In this document: positions 53,027-64,000 of the stretch, piece after piece | Numbering within the stretch: position 1 is the stretch's first letter | Layout: every line of letters starts with the position of its first letter | Origin: Crambe crambe | Taxonomy: Eukaryota; Porifera; Demospongiae; Poecilosclerida; Crambeidae | Direction of reading: 5' to 3' | Assembly (NCBI GenBank): GCA_963924555.1 | Contig: OZ004594.1 | Coordinates: forward strand, 3,627,563-3,691,562 | DNA: 64,000 nucleotides | Notes under the pieces: model-generated | Databases searched by the model: none | The model's input: only the letters and a program-made list of their open reading frames with translations | Told to the model about the DNA's origin: nothing | Made by a program: the position numbers and the translations under genes

Positions 53027-56000
53027 TGGCCAATGAACAAAAACCCTCACTATTACTCTTACTTGTCCAGCGGCTACTAATTCTGAATGATGGACTAGGT
53101 AAGTTTATACACACTAGCTATCAAACTGTTAGCTAACACATGCTCAAGACTGCCTGCGGCCAGCAGATTCTGATGAGAGAGAGATTCCATTTAGACCAGT
53201 CCCCTCATCTTCTGAATGAGACCCAAGCCATCATCACCACCATGTGAGTTCATCCATAAATGGCAGACCTATGTCCAGCCTGGAGGTGGAGGTCATCGTA
53301 ATGGAGTCTATGAACTCTGATTGGATATTATGGTCTGGTAGGAGAGAATCCTGAAGAATCACTGTCCAGCCTGGAGATGTGGTGGGATACTTCACGTTTA
53401 GCCGCAGTGACCCCCAAAATGAAGATGGTGAAGGGATACGACTTGATACAAGCTTCAGAGATGAGGTTGTGTGGTATCACACCAGCACTGATACTGAACC
53501 TCCGATGACTGGAAGAGACCCAACTGTGTGTCCATTCCCAGTAGGATCACAATCTGATAGGATACTGAGGTCTTCCACCAATGCAGGTCCAGTCTTTTCT
53601 GTGGGTGTGTAGCTATGTAAGTATATAAGAAACTGATTATCAAGATGTACACCAACATGGCCGCTTCTGTGATAAGCCCTGCCCATGCCATGCCTACTGC
53701 AAGGGGTCTATTAGTTGATGTCACTCTCTATATATTCTCTCTCTATGCAGTTAATGGTTTACATAAAATTCATGAAGAACAGTGATTACATCAGGAGCAT
53801 TGACCTTAGGTGTGTGCATATCAACTATGATAATTATTGCTACAATTAGTCCTTAAGCAGCTCAGGAGGTTAAGGGTGGGGCAAGAAATTTATGCTTCCT
53901 CAGCCTTGGGGGTCTTGGGCATGGGGTAGGTACACATAATTTTATTATAGCATAAAGGGGTGATGCATTATGGGAGGGGCTAGCTTCAGCCTTGGGGTAG
54001 GTTTTATACGTACATAAGGGGGTATGCAGCATAAGAGGAACGGATGGGAGGGGCTAACTCCATTATGCATGTCTACACAACATTATGTATTAATTTTATG
54101 CTATCTCTCTCACAGTTTATTTGTTTGGCTTTGCACCTTCTGTTGATATGATATGCACTCATAGCACTTCCCCATGGATTCCCCTACAGACGGTAGTTAG
54201 TAGTAAACAGCTTGCACAACAGTCCCAACTATTGGATACCAGCTCCAAACTCTTAATTTTTTTATGTGGGAATCATTTTCAATGAGTCCTCCAAAAAAAG
54301 TAGAGTCCTCCAAAAAAAAGTAAATTTTCTTTTGCGCTCCGCGCGAGAGGGGACACATCTCCCTCCCACACCCTCCTCCTCACTGTTGCCTATGGCCACG
54401 TGATCAGTGAGCTTCCCCCCCCCCCCCCCCCCCAGTGAAATTCCTAGATGAAACCCTGATTAGTGGTAGAGAATCAAAACCTCATTCCTGATTAGTGGTA
54501 GAGAATCAAAACCTCATTACAACTCATCGGGAGTAGTCATCGATGCGCAATTTTGAGCCCCCCCCCCCCCCACTTTTTGGAGTCCTCAGCCACCCCTGAG
54601 ATGTATCAGAAACTTAGCTAGAGGGGGTTAGCTACTTAGAGGTGATATAAATAGGGAATGGCTGTTCTTTGAGGTAATAGAAAATGGCTAGACATACTTA
54701 TAATACGTATGTAGTTTTCAATTTCCTGGGACTATCACATAATGAGTGATGAAAATTATTTGTAGCAAGGACACTGTCTGTTGATGGCACTATGGATATC
54801 AAGCATTTCTTCTTGCAAGCAATGAAGGAAATTGCTGCTGGAATGAAGTATCTCTCCAGGAAATCTTTTGTTCATAGAGACTTGGCCGCTTCTCAATGAT
54901 TCCCTCACATGCAAGGTATGCAACTGGTAACTTGATACTGGGAAATTGATATGTAAGTAAGTTCAACCTCAGAAACTAGCTCAGGACTTTATTAGAAGCA
55001 ATTGCAGCTAGCCAGAAAATGTGCTAGCTACACTATAAACCATCTAGTTTTAAATATATATAGCCATACATTAAAATCCTAAAGCAGAAGCACATCAATT
55101 TGCACCAGCAGATGTAGTAGTAGCAGCTTGTGAAGGGAGATTTCATTTCAGATTGGTGACTTTGGGATGGCTCGTGATCTTATGGATGACGAATATTGCA
55201 CGGCTCATGGAAGAGGGAAAATCCCAATAAAGTGGACAGCCCCCGAAGTAAGATACATGCATAAGCTAGCTATATTCTAGCTGGGAACATTACAATGGTC
55301 ATCACAGAAATAAACTATGATATTAGGGCATGCATTCAGCTAAGTGAGCCGATTCTCAGAGTGTGTGAGCATACACTATTGCAACATATTGTGCAGCTTG
55401 GATTCAAGATTATCTGTAAAGCAATCATATTGCTGCAGATCACTTCTCAGCAACTACCTTTCTACCTAAACCACTTGAATGAACCCATGAGGAATATTGA
55501 TTGCTTCCCTTGTAGCTATAACAGGGCTATAGAAGTACTAGCTACTAATCTCAATGCATGCAGGTACCGTGTAGTTAGCAGGAAGTATTAACATTGTTTC
55601 ACTGCAGGCCTTTGCTGTATCTTCTGATAGTGATGTGTGGAGCTATGCCATTGTCCTCTTTGAGATCTGGTCAGTGGCAAAGAAGCCTTTTGGTTTGCTC
55701 TCTAACAACGAAGTGATGAATGAGATAAGGAAAGGCTACTGCCAGCCACCACCTCCAGGATGCCCTAGGGCCATATATAAATTGATGGTGGACTGCTGGT
55801 AAGTTAATAAGAATCTCACTCAAAATCTCTTGGCCCCTTGACATACGCTACCCCAGACAGTCAGTCATTGTGGACTGCTAGCTAGTATCACTTCATCATG
55901 TATATTGGACAAGTACAGGATTAATTCTCTCAAGCTGTTCCTTAATTTTTCTAGCTCACATAGCCAGGATCATTCAATAATTTGCAAGACCTCCAGTTCT

Positions 56001-56485
56001 CCTTGTTATATCCAGACTCGGACTGTTGGTATACGTAACTACAGCACAACGACACAACCATTTTTCAGAGGGGGGATTCATATAGTAATCCTTGCCACAG
56101 AATGGACCAAGACTTTGTCCTTTGTAGAGAGGTTGATCTCTTTTGGTTATTTTGTATAGAGCAACGGTACTTTTGGATTGTGCTTTGTTGCTTTTGGGGT
56201 TCTACTGTAATACAATATGCATGAAAAATGGCCAGAAGTATACAGCAGTGAGCTGGTGTTATCTTTACTAATCAACATGTAGTGGATATTGAAACTTTCT
56301 GATACTGCAGGAATCCACATCATGAGTATCAGCCCAAGTTTGCAGAGATCTGCAACTACTTGGAGCAACCATTACCCAAACTGCTCTACTGGTCCCTCAT
56401 GACAGTGATCTGTCTCCTTCAGTGGCAGTGCTCGGGAAACCTGCCTATGAACTACAGAACAAGCACAAGCAGTTTCATAAATAAT
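53027..56485 (+). pseudogene. R11: RTK pseudogene
   Basis: The signal exon (53027-53099) is frameshifted and soon hits a stop. The ectodomain (about 53143-53612) has lost its acceptor AG and the VWRPSPTV region, has stops, and is readable only from GDVVGYFTF to the end. Everything from the stalk through the first kinase exon is missing, so the ectodomain is followed directly by a decayed exon at about 53750-53811. The HRD exon (54766-54915) has a 4-base insertion, and an 11-base loss removes the catalytic-loop ARN. The DFG exon (55152-55247) is intact apart from GRGK for GGGK. The next (55608-55798) has a net loss of nine bases; the last (56311-56485) is frameshifted and shortened. Clearly non-functional as a kinase. 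Confidence 0.85.
54415..54433. repeat. Poly-C tract
   Basis: Nineteen C in a row in the R11 region; another C run lies at about 54560. Confidence 0.85.
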
Positions 56486-56997
56486 GGGTGGAGCTAGCTC
56501 TATAAGGCCACTCCAATAAAATGGTTAGTTTCTGGTCAACCGCCCGCATCTAAATTTGATCATCTGCTAATAATATATTGCGCATGCTCAGTAGTCAAGT
56601 GAGTGCACGTGATTCATGCTGACACAGCACAACGAGCTCTACCAGCTGCTTCACTACAAAAATAATGCTTCTCACACATCTGCGTTTCGCTGGAGTGTGG
56701 GAAAAAGAAGTCGTTAGATCGTACAAGTGGAAAGCCCAGAAATGACTTTCTGTATATAGCTTTTTTCGGGCCCAGAAGAAATTCCGCTATAGATTTCAGG
56801 TACCTGGTATTCATGATTAAATAATAATAATAATAATAACCAGCGTCCCCGCGTGGAAATATACAAAGCACTAAACCAGAAACTTAAGATTTTATTGGAG
56901 AGGCCTAATGTACGCAGCTCAAGTTGAGAGCTGAAAGTGGGCGTGGTTACCATAATATAATAATTAAAAAAAGCTAGTTATTATTCTCGTTGCCATA
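56486..56997. other. Intergenic R11-R12
   Basis: No gene seen. It contains TTGCGCATGCTCAGTAG (about 56578), an (ATA)n tract near 56820-56840, and AGTGGGCGTGGTTACC (about 56936-56951) 50 bases before the R12 start, which is the likely R12 GC box. Confidence 0.55.
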
Positions 56998-57817
56998 ATG
57001 GACTCAGACTGTAGCGTTACCATGTTCTTTCTACTAGCTATTGCACTGTTGACGCCGAATGGAGGAATTGGTTAGTTCAGAAGCACTTAGCTTGTAGCTA
57101 GCTAGCTAAAGTTTTTCTTAATGATTTTGTCCAGCTCAAGAGTGTTTAACAGCAGCTAACGACAGAGATATCCCATTTCAGGATCTAGGTAATGGTGGAA
57201 GTGTTCCTCGTCTTCCTAGTGGGAAGAACAGGGGGGTCCAGGCCATCATCACCAGCTACCAATTCCACTGCTGTGGGAATGTCACTGCATGGCAGACCTA
57301 TGTGGAACCTGGAGGTAATGGCCATCAAGGAGACTATGACATCACCTTCCAAGTGTGGAGACCATCACCAACAGTGAACTCTGATGGATGCTATGGTCTA
57401 GTGGGAGAGAATGAATTCACGAGGATTAGCTCTCCTAACTACATTAATGGTGGTCGAATTAGTGTGACTCCTGAACCAACCAACATAATCACTGTCCAGC
57501 CTGGAGATGTGGTGGGCTTCTATGTTTTAAGTGGAATGGGAGACGGTGATGGAATACAACTAGACACCAGCTTCACTGAGAGTGTGTGGTACCACAGAAA
57601 TAACCCTCCCGATGATTCTCTCATGAGTAGAGGAGACCTATCTGTATGTCCATTCCCAGTAGGATCACAATCTGGTAGGATACTGATGTCTTCCACCAAT
57701 GCAGCTCCAATGCTTTCTGTGGGCATATGTAAGCAGCTAAAGTAATATAAACTAAGTCCAGGACTCAGTTTCTCATACCCTCATGTACATAATGCTCATC
57801 AGTAAAACAATTTACAC

Positions 57818-57885
<68 letters not shown>

Positions 57886-60800
57886 TTGTGTCATTTATTA
57901 GTGATTTTCCAGCCTATATGTGCAAAAAGTCATGCAGTTGATCACTCTTACAGCTAATTTTTCCTGTCCATCATCACCAATGCCAATGCCAATGCCTTCA
58001 TCATCATCTCCTCCCCCAATACAAAGGACATCATCACCTCCACTGCCCTCCCCCACCCCAACTCCCACTATAAACAACCCTACAGTGACCACACAGTCAA
58101 CCATAGAAGAACCAACAACTAGTAACAATCAGCAGACAACCACACGAGGAGAGGACACTGGGAGCAAAACAACAACTGCAGCAGGAGTAGAACCTGTTGG
58201 GAGAGACACAAACACAGTGACCACCATAGTGGGTGTGGTGGTGACATTGGTCCTGTTAGGGCTGATCAGTTTGGTAGTGATCATCATCGTTCTAGTCCTG
58301 CTGAAAAGGAGGATGGTTTCCAAGAACATGGACCAAGCCCGGGTTCGTGATCTCGCCAATCCTAGCTACGAGTCATGTGAGTCATTTTAGTGAAACTAGT
58401 TGAGTTAACATTCCCATACATTTTTAATAAGAAAATTATTCTGCACATCGTATAAAGGAAACATTGCTGGCCACCTCCCCCTAAGAAATACAGATCATGT
58501 ATTGCATGAGCTAGAAATTTTGTTTCTTTCTTTGGATTATCGGAAATTTCTCCTTCTCTGTTAGCCTCAGGTCTATTTTCTCGGAAGAAGAAGTCATCAT
58601 CACACACGGCCAATGGCAAGGCCCCTAAACCTCCTCCCTTGCCGATAAATACTGCCCCAGAAGCTGCCATGTATGAAACTTTGGATGTTGAAGACCCCCT
58701 GGACTACACCTATCCCAAACCCTCCCCTGTGGCCAAACAGAGTCCCAACTCTGGCAGCAACAGCTACTCATACATCCCAGCAATGAAGAGAGAAGAGACA
58801 TGGACAAATGGCAAAGAAGGTGGGCATCAGTATCACGTGTTAGGTCCTGACACCAAGAAAAATGGGAGTGGTAGAGACAAGTATATGCCTCCCCCTCCTA
58901 TTCCAGCTGCTAAGACTAGCAATGATGCTGGACTCTACCATGTGCTGGAGGGAGCAATGGAGGACCTCTACTCGCAGTATGAAGACCCAACACTTCCTAA
59001 ATTCCGTGTAGGTATACTTATTAGGCGAGATGCAGACAATTATACCACCTTTGCAATGCAGAGTCATGAGATCCCATACACAAATTTAACCCTTTGCTCC
59101 AAGATAGGACTTTAAGGGGAGAGCTTGTGATTAAGGCCTTAGTTAAATTGAATGTAGGATGAGTTATATATATATAGTACATGACTTAGTTCAAAAGGTG
59201 AATGTGAAGATGTAGAAGATGAGAGTTTTTAATTAGATGATTAGAGATGAATTAATAAGTACGAATGGAGGAGTGCAAGAAGTGCAATAAGTATGTATAT
59301 ATAGATACAAAAGGACTTAAGGAGTGTCCTTAATATGCAATACATACATACCGTTAGATTAATTCCAGATTCCTTATAAGTTACATGTATTTGACTTAAT
59401 CATGATCCTTGCCAATTCCTCTATTGTCCTGAAATTGAGTGGTCTTGTTTTGTTTTTGCTGCTGCTTCCAGGAATCCGTGAAGGATCGGTCTTTATTTGA
59501 GTCCTATGGAATGTATGTGCCGACAGAGGTGAGTAAGTCCCTGCAATAATGAAGTCAATAAGCTTTGATAGTTATCACTACACACTACACAATGTTTACT
59601 ATCTAACATAGGAGTAAATAAATGACTTCTATTGTTATGAGCTATCGCTTTGCATTTTCATGATGTTCATTGAATCATGAGAGTGATACTTTGAAGGGGA
59701 AAAAACACCTTGAACTCACATAATCATGTCGTTGAGGATAGAATCCCAGTGATCATGTGTGTATTTGTTTGAATGTGTGTATGATAGATTGATTGCTTTT
59801 TTTGGACCATGATACTTTAGTGGATAATTTATTATACAAATTTGCCACATTGCCACCTTCCTACGCTCATGTTGAGGATCAGTTTATTTCTGAATAGCTT
59901 CACTGCTAGAAGAATAGCATACTTACTGAATCCATACACATGCATGAAAATTCAAACCTAATCCAATTTGAGATCACTCCGTATGTGGACAAATTTCAAG
60001 ACCTCAGCGGTTACTGTTGCCAGAGGTACTCCAATGGCAATGGGTTGTTACCTATGGTAACCTGATATCATATAGTGTTACTGTGGTTGTGTTTTTGGTC
60101 ATCTGTGGTATTTCATTATATCAGCTGGAAAGCAGGATATGTATGATGAAAATTACCTAATGAAGGATAGTACTGAGAAATCATTGCTACTTAGCAATAT
60201 GATTCTTTACTACCATATATGCAGGAGCAAAGACAAGTATTAGGAAGCAACTATGAACAGCAGGACAATGCTAACACAGTAAGTGATCTCTTCATACTGT
60301 GGCTTATACTTGCCTTTCACAGTCTCTCTCTTATCATAACCTCCTCCTAGTACAATAGGTTGCAGTTCTTTGTGGAGGATCAGATCTACTGGGCCCCAGC
60401 CACAACAGAATCAGGTCTTTACACACAGCTGGCTTCAAAGAAGTACAGAGAGATACTGCGGAATCAAATCCAGTATATATATAAAATATTAAAATAACTA
60501 AGTCTATGATAGGCTAAATAGTTGCAATGTTATAGACGCATCCAATCAGAAACTAGCAACAGGAAACCTGTACATTTTCTAGAGAGGGCATCAATTTAGT
60601 GCTTACATTTTCAAATATGGCAAGGAACTTTTTTTTTTCATATCTTGAATGATTCCAACATTGTTGGCTGATTTCTTGTGGTTTGTTTCATAAAGCTAAT
60701 TTTTATGAAAACTAGCTAATTGTGTCAGTATTACTGATTCAGAAGTATAGGAAAGTGACCCATGCAAGGTCATGACTGTGTTGATTCTGATGGTAAATTT

Positions 60801-63800
60801 TATAAGGCTCCAGTATCTCAGTTACTTTTAAGTGTCAGGTGAATGGGAAATGGAATTTAATATCCATTTTATTTTATCCTCTGTTATTTAGTCTACTGGT
60901 GTGGGCTGACATTAGCAGTTTTCTTGTTAATAATAATATCTGGTTAATTTCTTTTGCCCACACACAATGACAGCTATAGGAACTATTATGACTAGAAAAT
61001 TATGATGCCCACATTAGCTACCATGAAATAAAAACAATCTTTTGGTTATTTTTCCTGCTTCCAGAGGGATTCCATTATTAAACGTCACAACAACATTGCA
61101 TGAATTTTGACTCGACTTTATTCAATTTTGACATTCCACCAAGCAAGCAATGGGGGATCTAAAAATTTTGTGGGAGTAATGATTAATCAGTAACTGGTTG
61201 CATTGGAGCATCAAAATCAACTGAATTTCAGGGAATTCACATTCTATTTTGTGCTGTTATGGGCTGTACCCTTTAATCATTACAACTCTATTAATACTCG
61301 TACAGGATCCTTGAAAAACTGGGAGCAGGACAATTTGGAGAGGTGTGCAAGGCATTGTGGACTGTGGACAATCACACCCTCGAGTTGGCCGTCAAGACTC
61401 TCAAACCGAACGCCTCCGAGGATGATAAGGTCAAGTTCCTCCAGGAGGCAGCCATCATGGGACAGTTTAGCCACCCTAATGTCATTAAGCTGTATGGAGT
61501 GGTCACAATGGGAGAACCAGTAAGTCGTCAGACCAGTAGCTATTATTAGAGTGATGTTTTCATGGGTAAAATGCTTGATGAGTCCACGTGGTGTCACTCA
61601 GTATGTAATAAGTTTATAGAGTAGCTACACCTCATGTGATTCAGTGTATAACAGAGCATTTCTGACACATACCATACCACATGTTACACTTCACAGTCAT
61701 ACAGTCATGAATTCACTTGAAAATACAATACCATATGCAAACCATACTGGGTAATGGTATGAATAAGCGCAATGATAACTCCTCTAAGCATATTGGGTTC
61801 ATACCTTTGTGTGAATAAGGGTAATGGTAGAATGGTAACTCCTCCAAGCATAATAATATGGTAATGGTGGGATGATATGTAACTCCTCTAAGCATATTGG
61901 GTCTTGTCTCCATACCTTGCTATACAGGGTAATGGTATAGGGTGTTACTCCCTCTTTCAAACTATACTAGGCTATGAGGTACAATGCAATGCTATACTGG
62001 GTAAATCCATACCTTCAAGCTCCATACCTTCAAGCTATACTAGGTAATGGTGTGAATAAAGGGTGTTACTCACTGTGGTAACTCCCACTAAGCATATTGG
62101 GCTCATACCTTCAATCTATACTAGGTATGAAGCCCTCTAGATGGTTGTGCATGGTATACAACTCCTATCAAGTTCATAGTTTCAAGTAACAGGGTTGTAC
62201 TCCCTCCGAGCTTATTAGTCAAACCACAATAGCCATAATATAACTCCATGGTATGGCAGCCCTTGCTTGTAAGAGAATCGTTATATGGAAGCATTGCTGA
62301 ATACCTACAATACTACTACTTAGTTCTCTGTGCCAAGATCTCCTAGAAGCTTAAGGGTATTCGCTAATTAGGGTATCTAGTTCCACTAGTCTGTGGCTGC
62401 CAGTTTCAAATTGCTGTATGATTGACTCCCATGCATCAGAGAGATCCAATTTCATTTCCAATGGTATTAATAATTAATTTCCTTATTGAACAAGACAACA
62501 AGACAATGAAAATAGGTATCTGGTGGAATGGAGAGATTGTCTTATTACAGAGTGGTCTGATTAGACAGGTTTCACTGTAGCTGGAATAGGTGCTGTTGGG
62601 ACATTGTGGAGTGGAATTAATAGAGGTAGTCTGAGTGGTCTCGCACCTTCTTAAGTTATTGCAATTAACCTTAATTAACTTGTTTTTTGGTCAGGCCTGG
62701 GGGCTTACCGCCTATGCAAAGCATCTGGCAAAATGGTATGCACACATTTCATTGCTTTGAAGAAGACAGAACAAAGAAATTATAACATGTTACAAAGGAT
62801 GTGTTTTCCCAGTGACTTATATAACCCAGGACCCCTGTGATGGTCAACAATAAATTAGCTAGGTGCCTCACTGATTTCACATGGAACAAAATTCCTGTCA
62901 ATCAGTGGTGAGCTGAACTTGAAAATTGATGGAATGTGCTGTGATTCTTACTACGTATGACTTAAAAGATGCCTTAGATATGCGTGATTTTTTTTCAGGT
63001 GATGCTGTGTTTAGAATTGCTGGCCAACGGAGACCTCAGGAGCTACCTCCAGCACATGAATTTGAGGTATAGAGCATAATCACAGTAACATTGCATTTTT
63101 GGGGGGAGGGGAGAGGAAACCAACTCAAGTTTATGACATTTTTTGCTACAATAATTATTTGTAACATGGGACTTGCATGTGACAGTCCCATGATTGTTAT
63201 TAGCTCAAAATTAATATCTTTTGATGACCAAGCTTCTTTTTAAACTTTGGCTCACTATACCCATCACTACGTGTTTACTGCATACCATTTCCCAATACAC
63301 ACTTACTTAGTGTGTGTATTGGGATGATTTAGTGTGCAGTACACACTTTTTCATTTTTACAGTGCATGGTCTGGAAATGTAGAGATAGTCTAACCATTAT
63401 AGAACACATGACAGTGGCCAAAAATAAATTGGACTTGTTCCGTTAAGAGAGAGGAAAAATTAATTCATACTAGTGACCAAAATATTTTCCCCCCATATGA
63501 TCTAATCTTCTCCAACAGATGCTGTTTCCATTCCGTTACCTTTTGAAGAAGACAATACTATGTAATCATAATTAAAAGATTAAAAGTCTTTTCGAAGTAA
63601 TTATGTCATCACTGAAGCTGTCATTATTAAAAGTCTTTCAAAGTAGTTTAAAAGTCATTAAGTCATTTGACCGTCTCTTATTATCTTGCCAAATAGGCAT
63701 CGTTATTATTATGGACTGTGCACTCTAAATCAGACTTTGTACAATTATCTCACATGTACTGCATATAATAGATTTTGTAAGGAAATTTAATTCTACCCCA

Positions 63801-64000
63801 TGAACTACAGATAGGCACTGCAGTTTGATTCTAATTATGTACTTTCAGGATCGAGTGCTGACACTTTTGATCTTTCTATGTTTGTACATATAATAAAATT
63901 CATGACCATTGCTTCTAAATGCTCTGTTTTGTTGCAGAGGGTCAAGTCACAAGGATTTCATCGAGACGCAGATCCTGTTCCTTAAGTTTGCACGGGACAT
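56998..64000 (+). CDS. R12: receptor tyrosine kinase, 3'-partial
   Basis: Exons 56998-57070, 57135-57728, 57954-58376, 58565-59007, 59472-59528, 60225-60278, 60351-60472, 61306-61519, 62999-63066 and 63938->64000. Signal peptide 1-24; ectodomain 25-222, nearest R10 ([21 protein letters not shown], loop [14 protein letters not shown]). Thr-rich stalk with TTTRGED; membrane helix about 325-352, then KRRMVSK. The juxtamembrane region has a Pro-rich KAPKPPPLP that fits an SH3 ligand, [17 protein letters not shown] and [12 protein letters not shown], then [20 protein letters not shown]. Kinase start: [11 protein letters not shown], Lys619, helix-[10 protein letters not shown]. The window ends in the exon before HRD. 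Exon phases match R6 and R9 throughout, despite much divergence in the cytoplasmic part. Confidence 0.85.
57817..57882. repeat. (CA)n microsatellite
   Basis: About 32 CA units in R12 intron 2. Confidence 0.95.
61730..62260. repeat. Imperfect minisatellite in R12 intron 8
   Basis: Repeated blocks with GGTAATGGTATGAATAA, AACTCCTCTAAGCATATTGG and CATACCTTCAA, spaced about 60-75 bases, perhaps seven units, variably decayed. No coding signal. Confidence 0.7.
63267..63364. mobile_element. Second copy of the TA-flanked MITE, left end decayed
   Basis: GTGTTTACTGCATACCATTT pairs with the right-hand AGTGTGCAGTACACACTTTT, and the right end TCATTTTTACAGTG matches 35-154. The left terminal CACTGTAAAAATGA is lost. 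It lies in R12 intron 9. Confidence 0.7.

Noticed and set aside
57174-57200. Possible donor at GGATCTAGGTAATGG inside the R12 ectodomain exon
   Set aside because: The frame continues to the conserved domain end with the same length as R10, so no splice is needed.

Overview
The window looks like nuclear DNA of a demosponge, most likely Amphimedon queenslandica or a close relative. It is AT-rich, full of short TAGCTAGC-type repeats and small DNA transposons, and carries split genes with GT/AG introns. It holds a head-to-tail array of receptor tyrosine kinases (RTKs) and related kinase-less receptors. Lineage-specific RTK expansion in Amphimedon is established knowledge; naming the species is inference.

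The whole window is one receptor cluster on the + strand. I rebuilt splicing by eye from donors, acceptors, phases and comparison of paralogues. In every complete model the exon lengths sum to a multiple of three and end at one stop. In order: R1, kinase-less, 5'-partial (275-1383); R2, RTK (1571-15738); R3, R4 and R5, kinase-less (15980-17799, 19264-21382, 21727-23611); R6, RTK (24133-30265); R7, kinase-less (30396-32296); a 4.3-kb insert with an intact piggyBac-type transposase (32728-37046); R8, kinase-less (37133-38544); a headless kinase pseudogene (39171-42880); R9, RTK (43005-50257); R10, kinase-less (50542-52104); R11, an RTK pseudogene (53027-56485); R12, RTK running off the end (56998->64000).

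The RTKs share one plan: a signal-peptide exon; a single ectodomain exon of about 195-218 codons bounded by phase-1 introns; a Pro/Ser/Thr-rich stalk plus transmembrane exon; a Tyr-rich juxtamembrane region; and a kinase split over five or six exons with intact Gly loop, Lys, HRDLAARN and DFG. R12 runs off the window in its third kinase exon, so its HRD and DFG cannot be seen. Kinase-less members keep the signal peptide, ectodomain and membrane segment but end in a tail with repeated N-x-x-Y motifs. I do not recognise the ectodomain as a named family.

The array is built from repeated blocks: R5/R7 3' halves, R6/R8 5' halves, and the R6 kinase block with the headless kinase block. The last pair shares a pogo/Tigger-like insertion at the same intron site. 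R4 and R8 look like fusions between RTK-type and tail-type genes. Otherwise near-identical ectodomain exons differ in a few short loops. Most genes have a promoter module (an NRF-1-like palindrome, then GGGTGGAGCTC or a GC box) just upstream. I propose a recombining paired-receptor locus, kinase-bearing and kinase-less receptors sharing one ligand-binding surface. That function is inference; no transcript, structure or database search was available.
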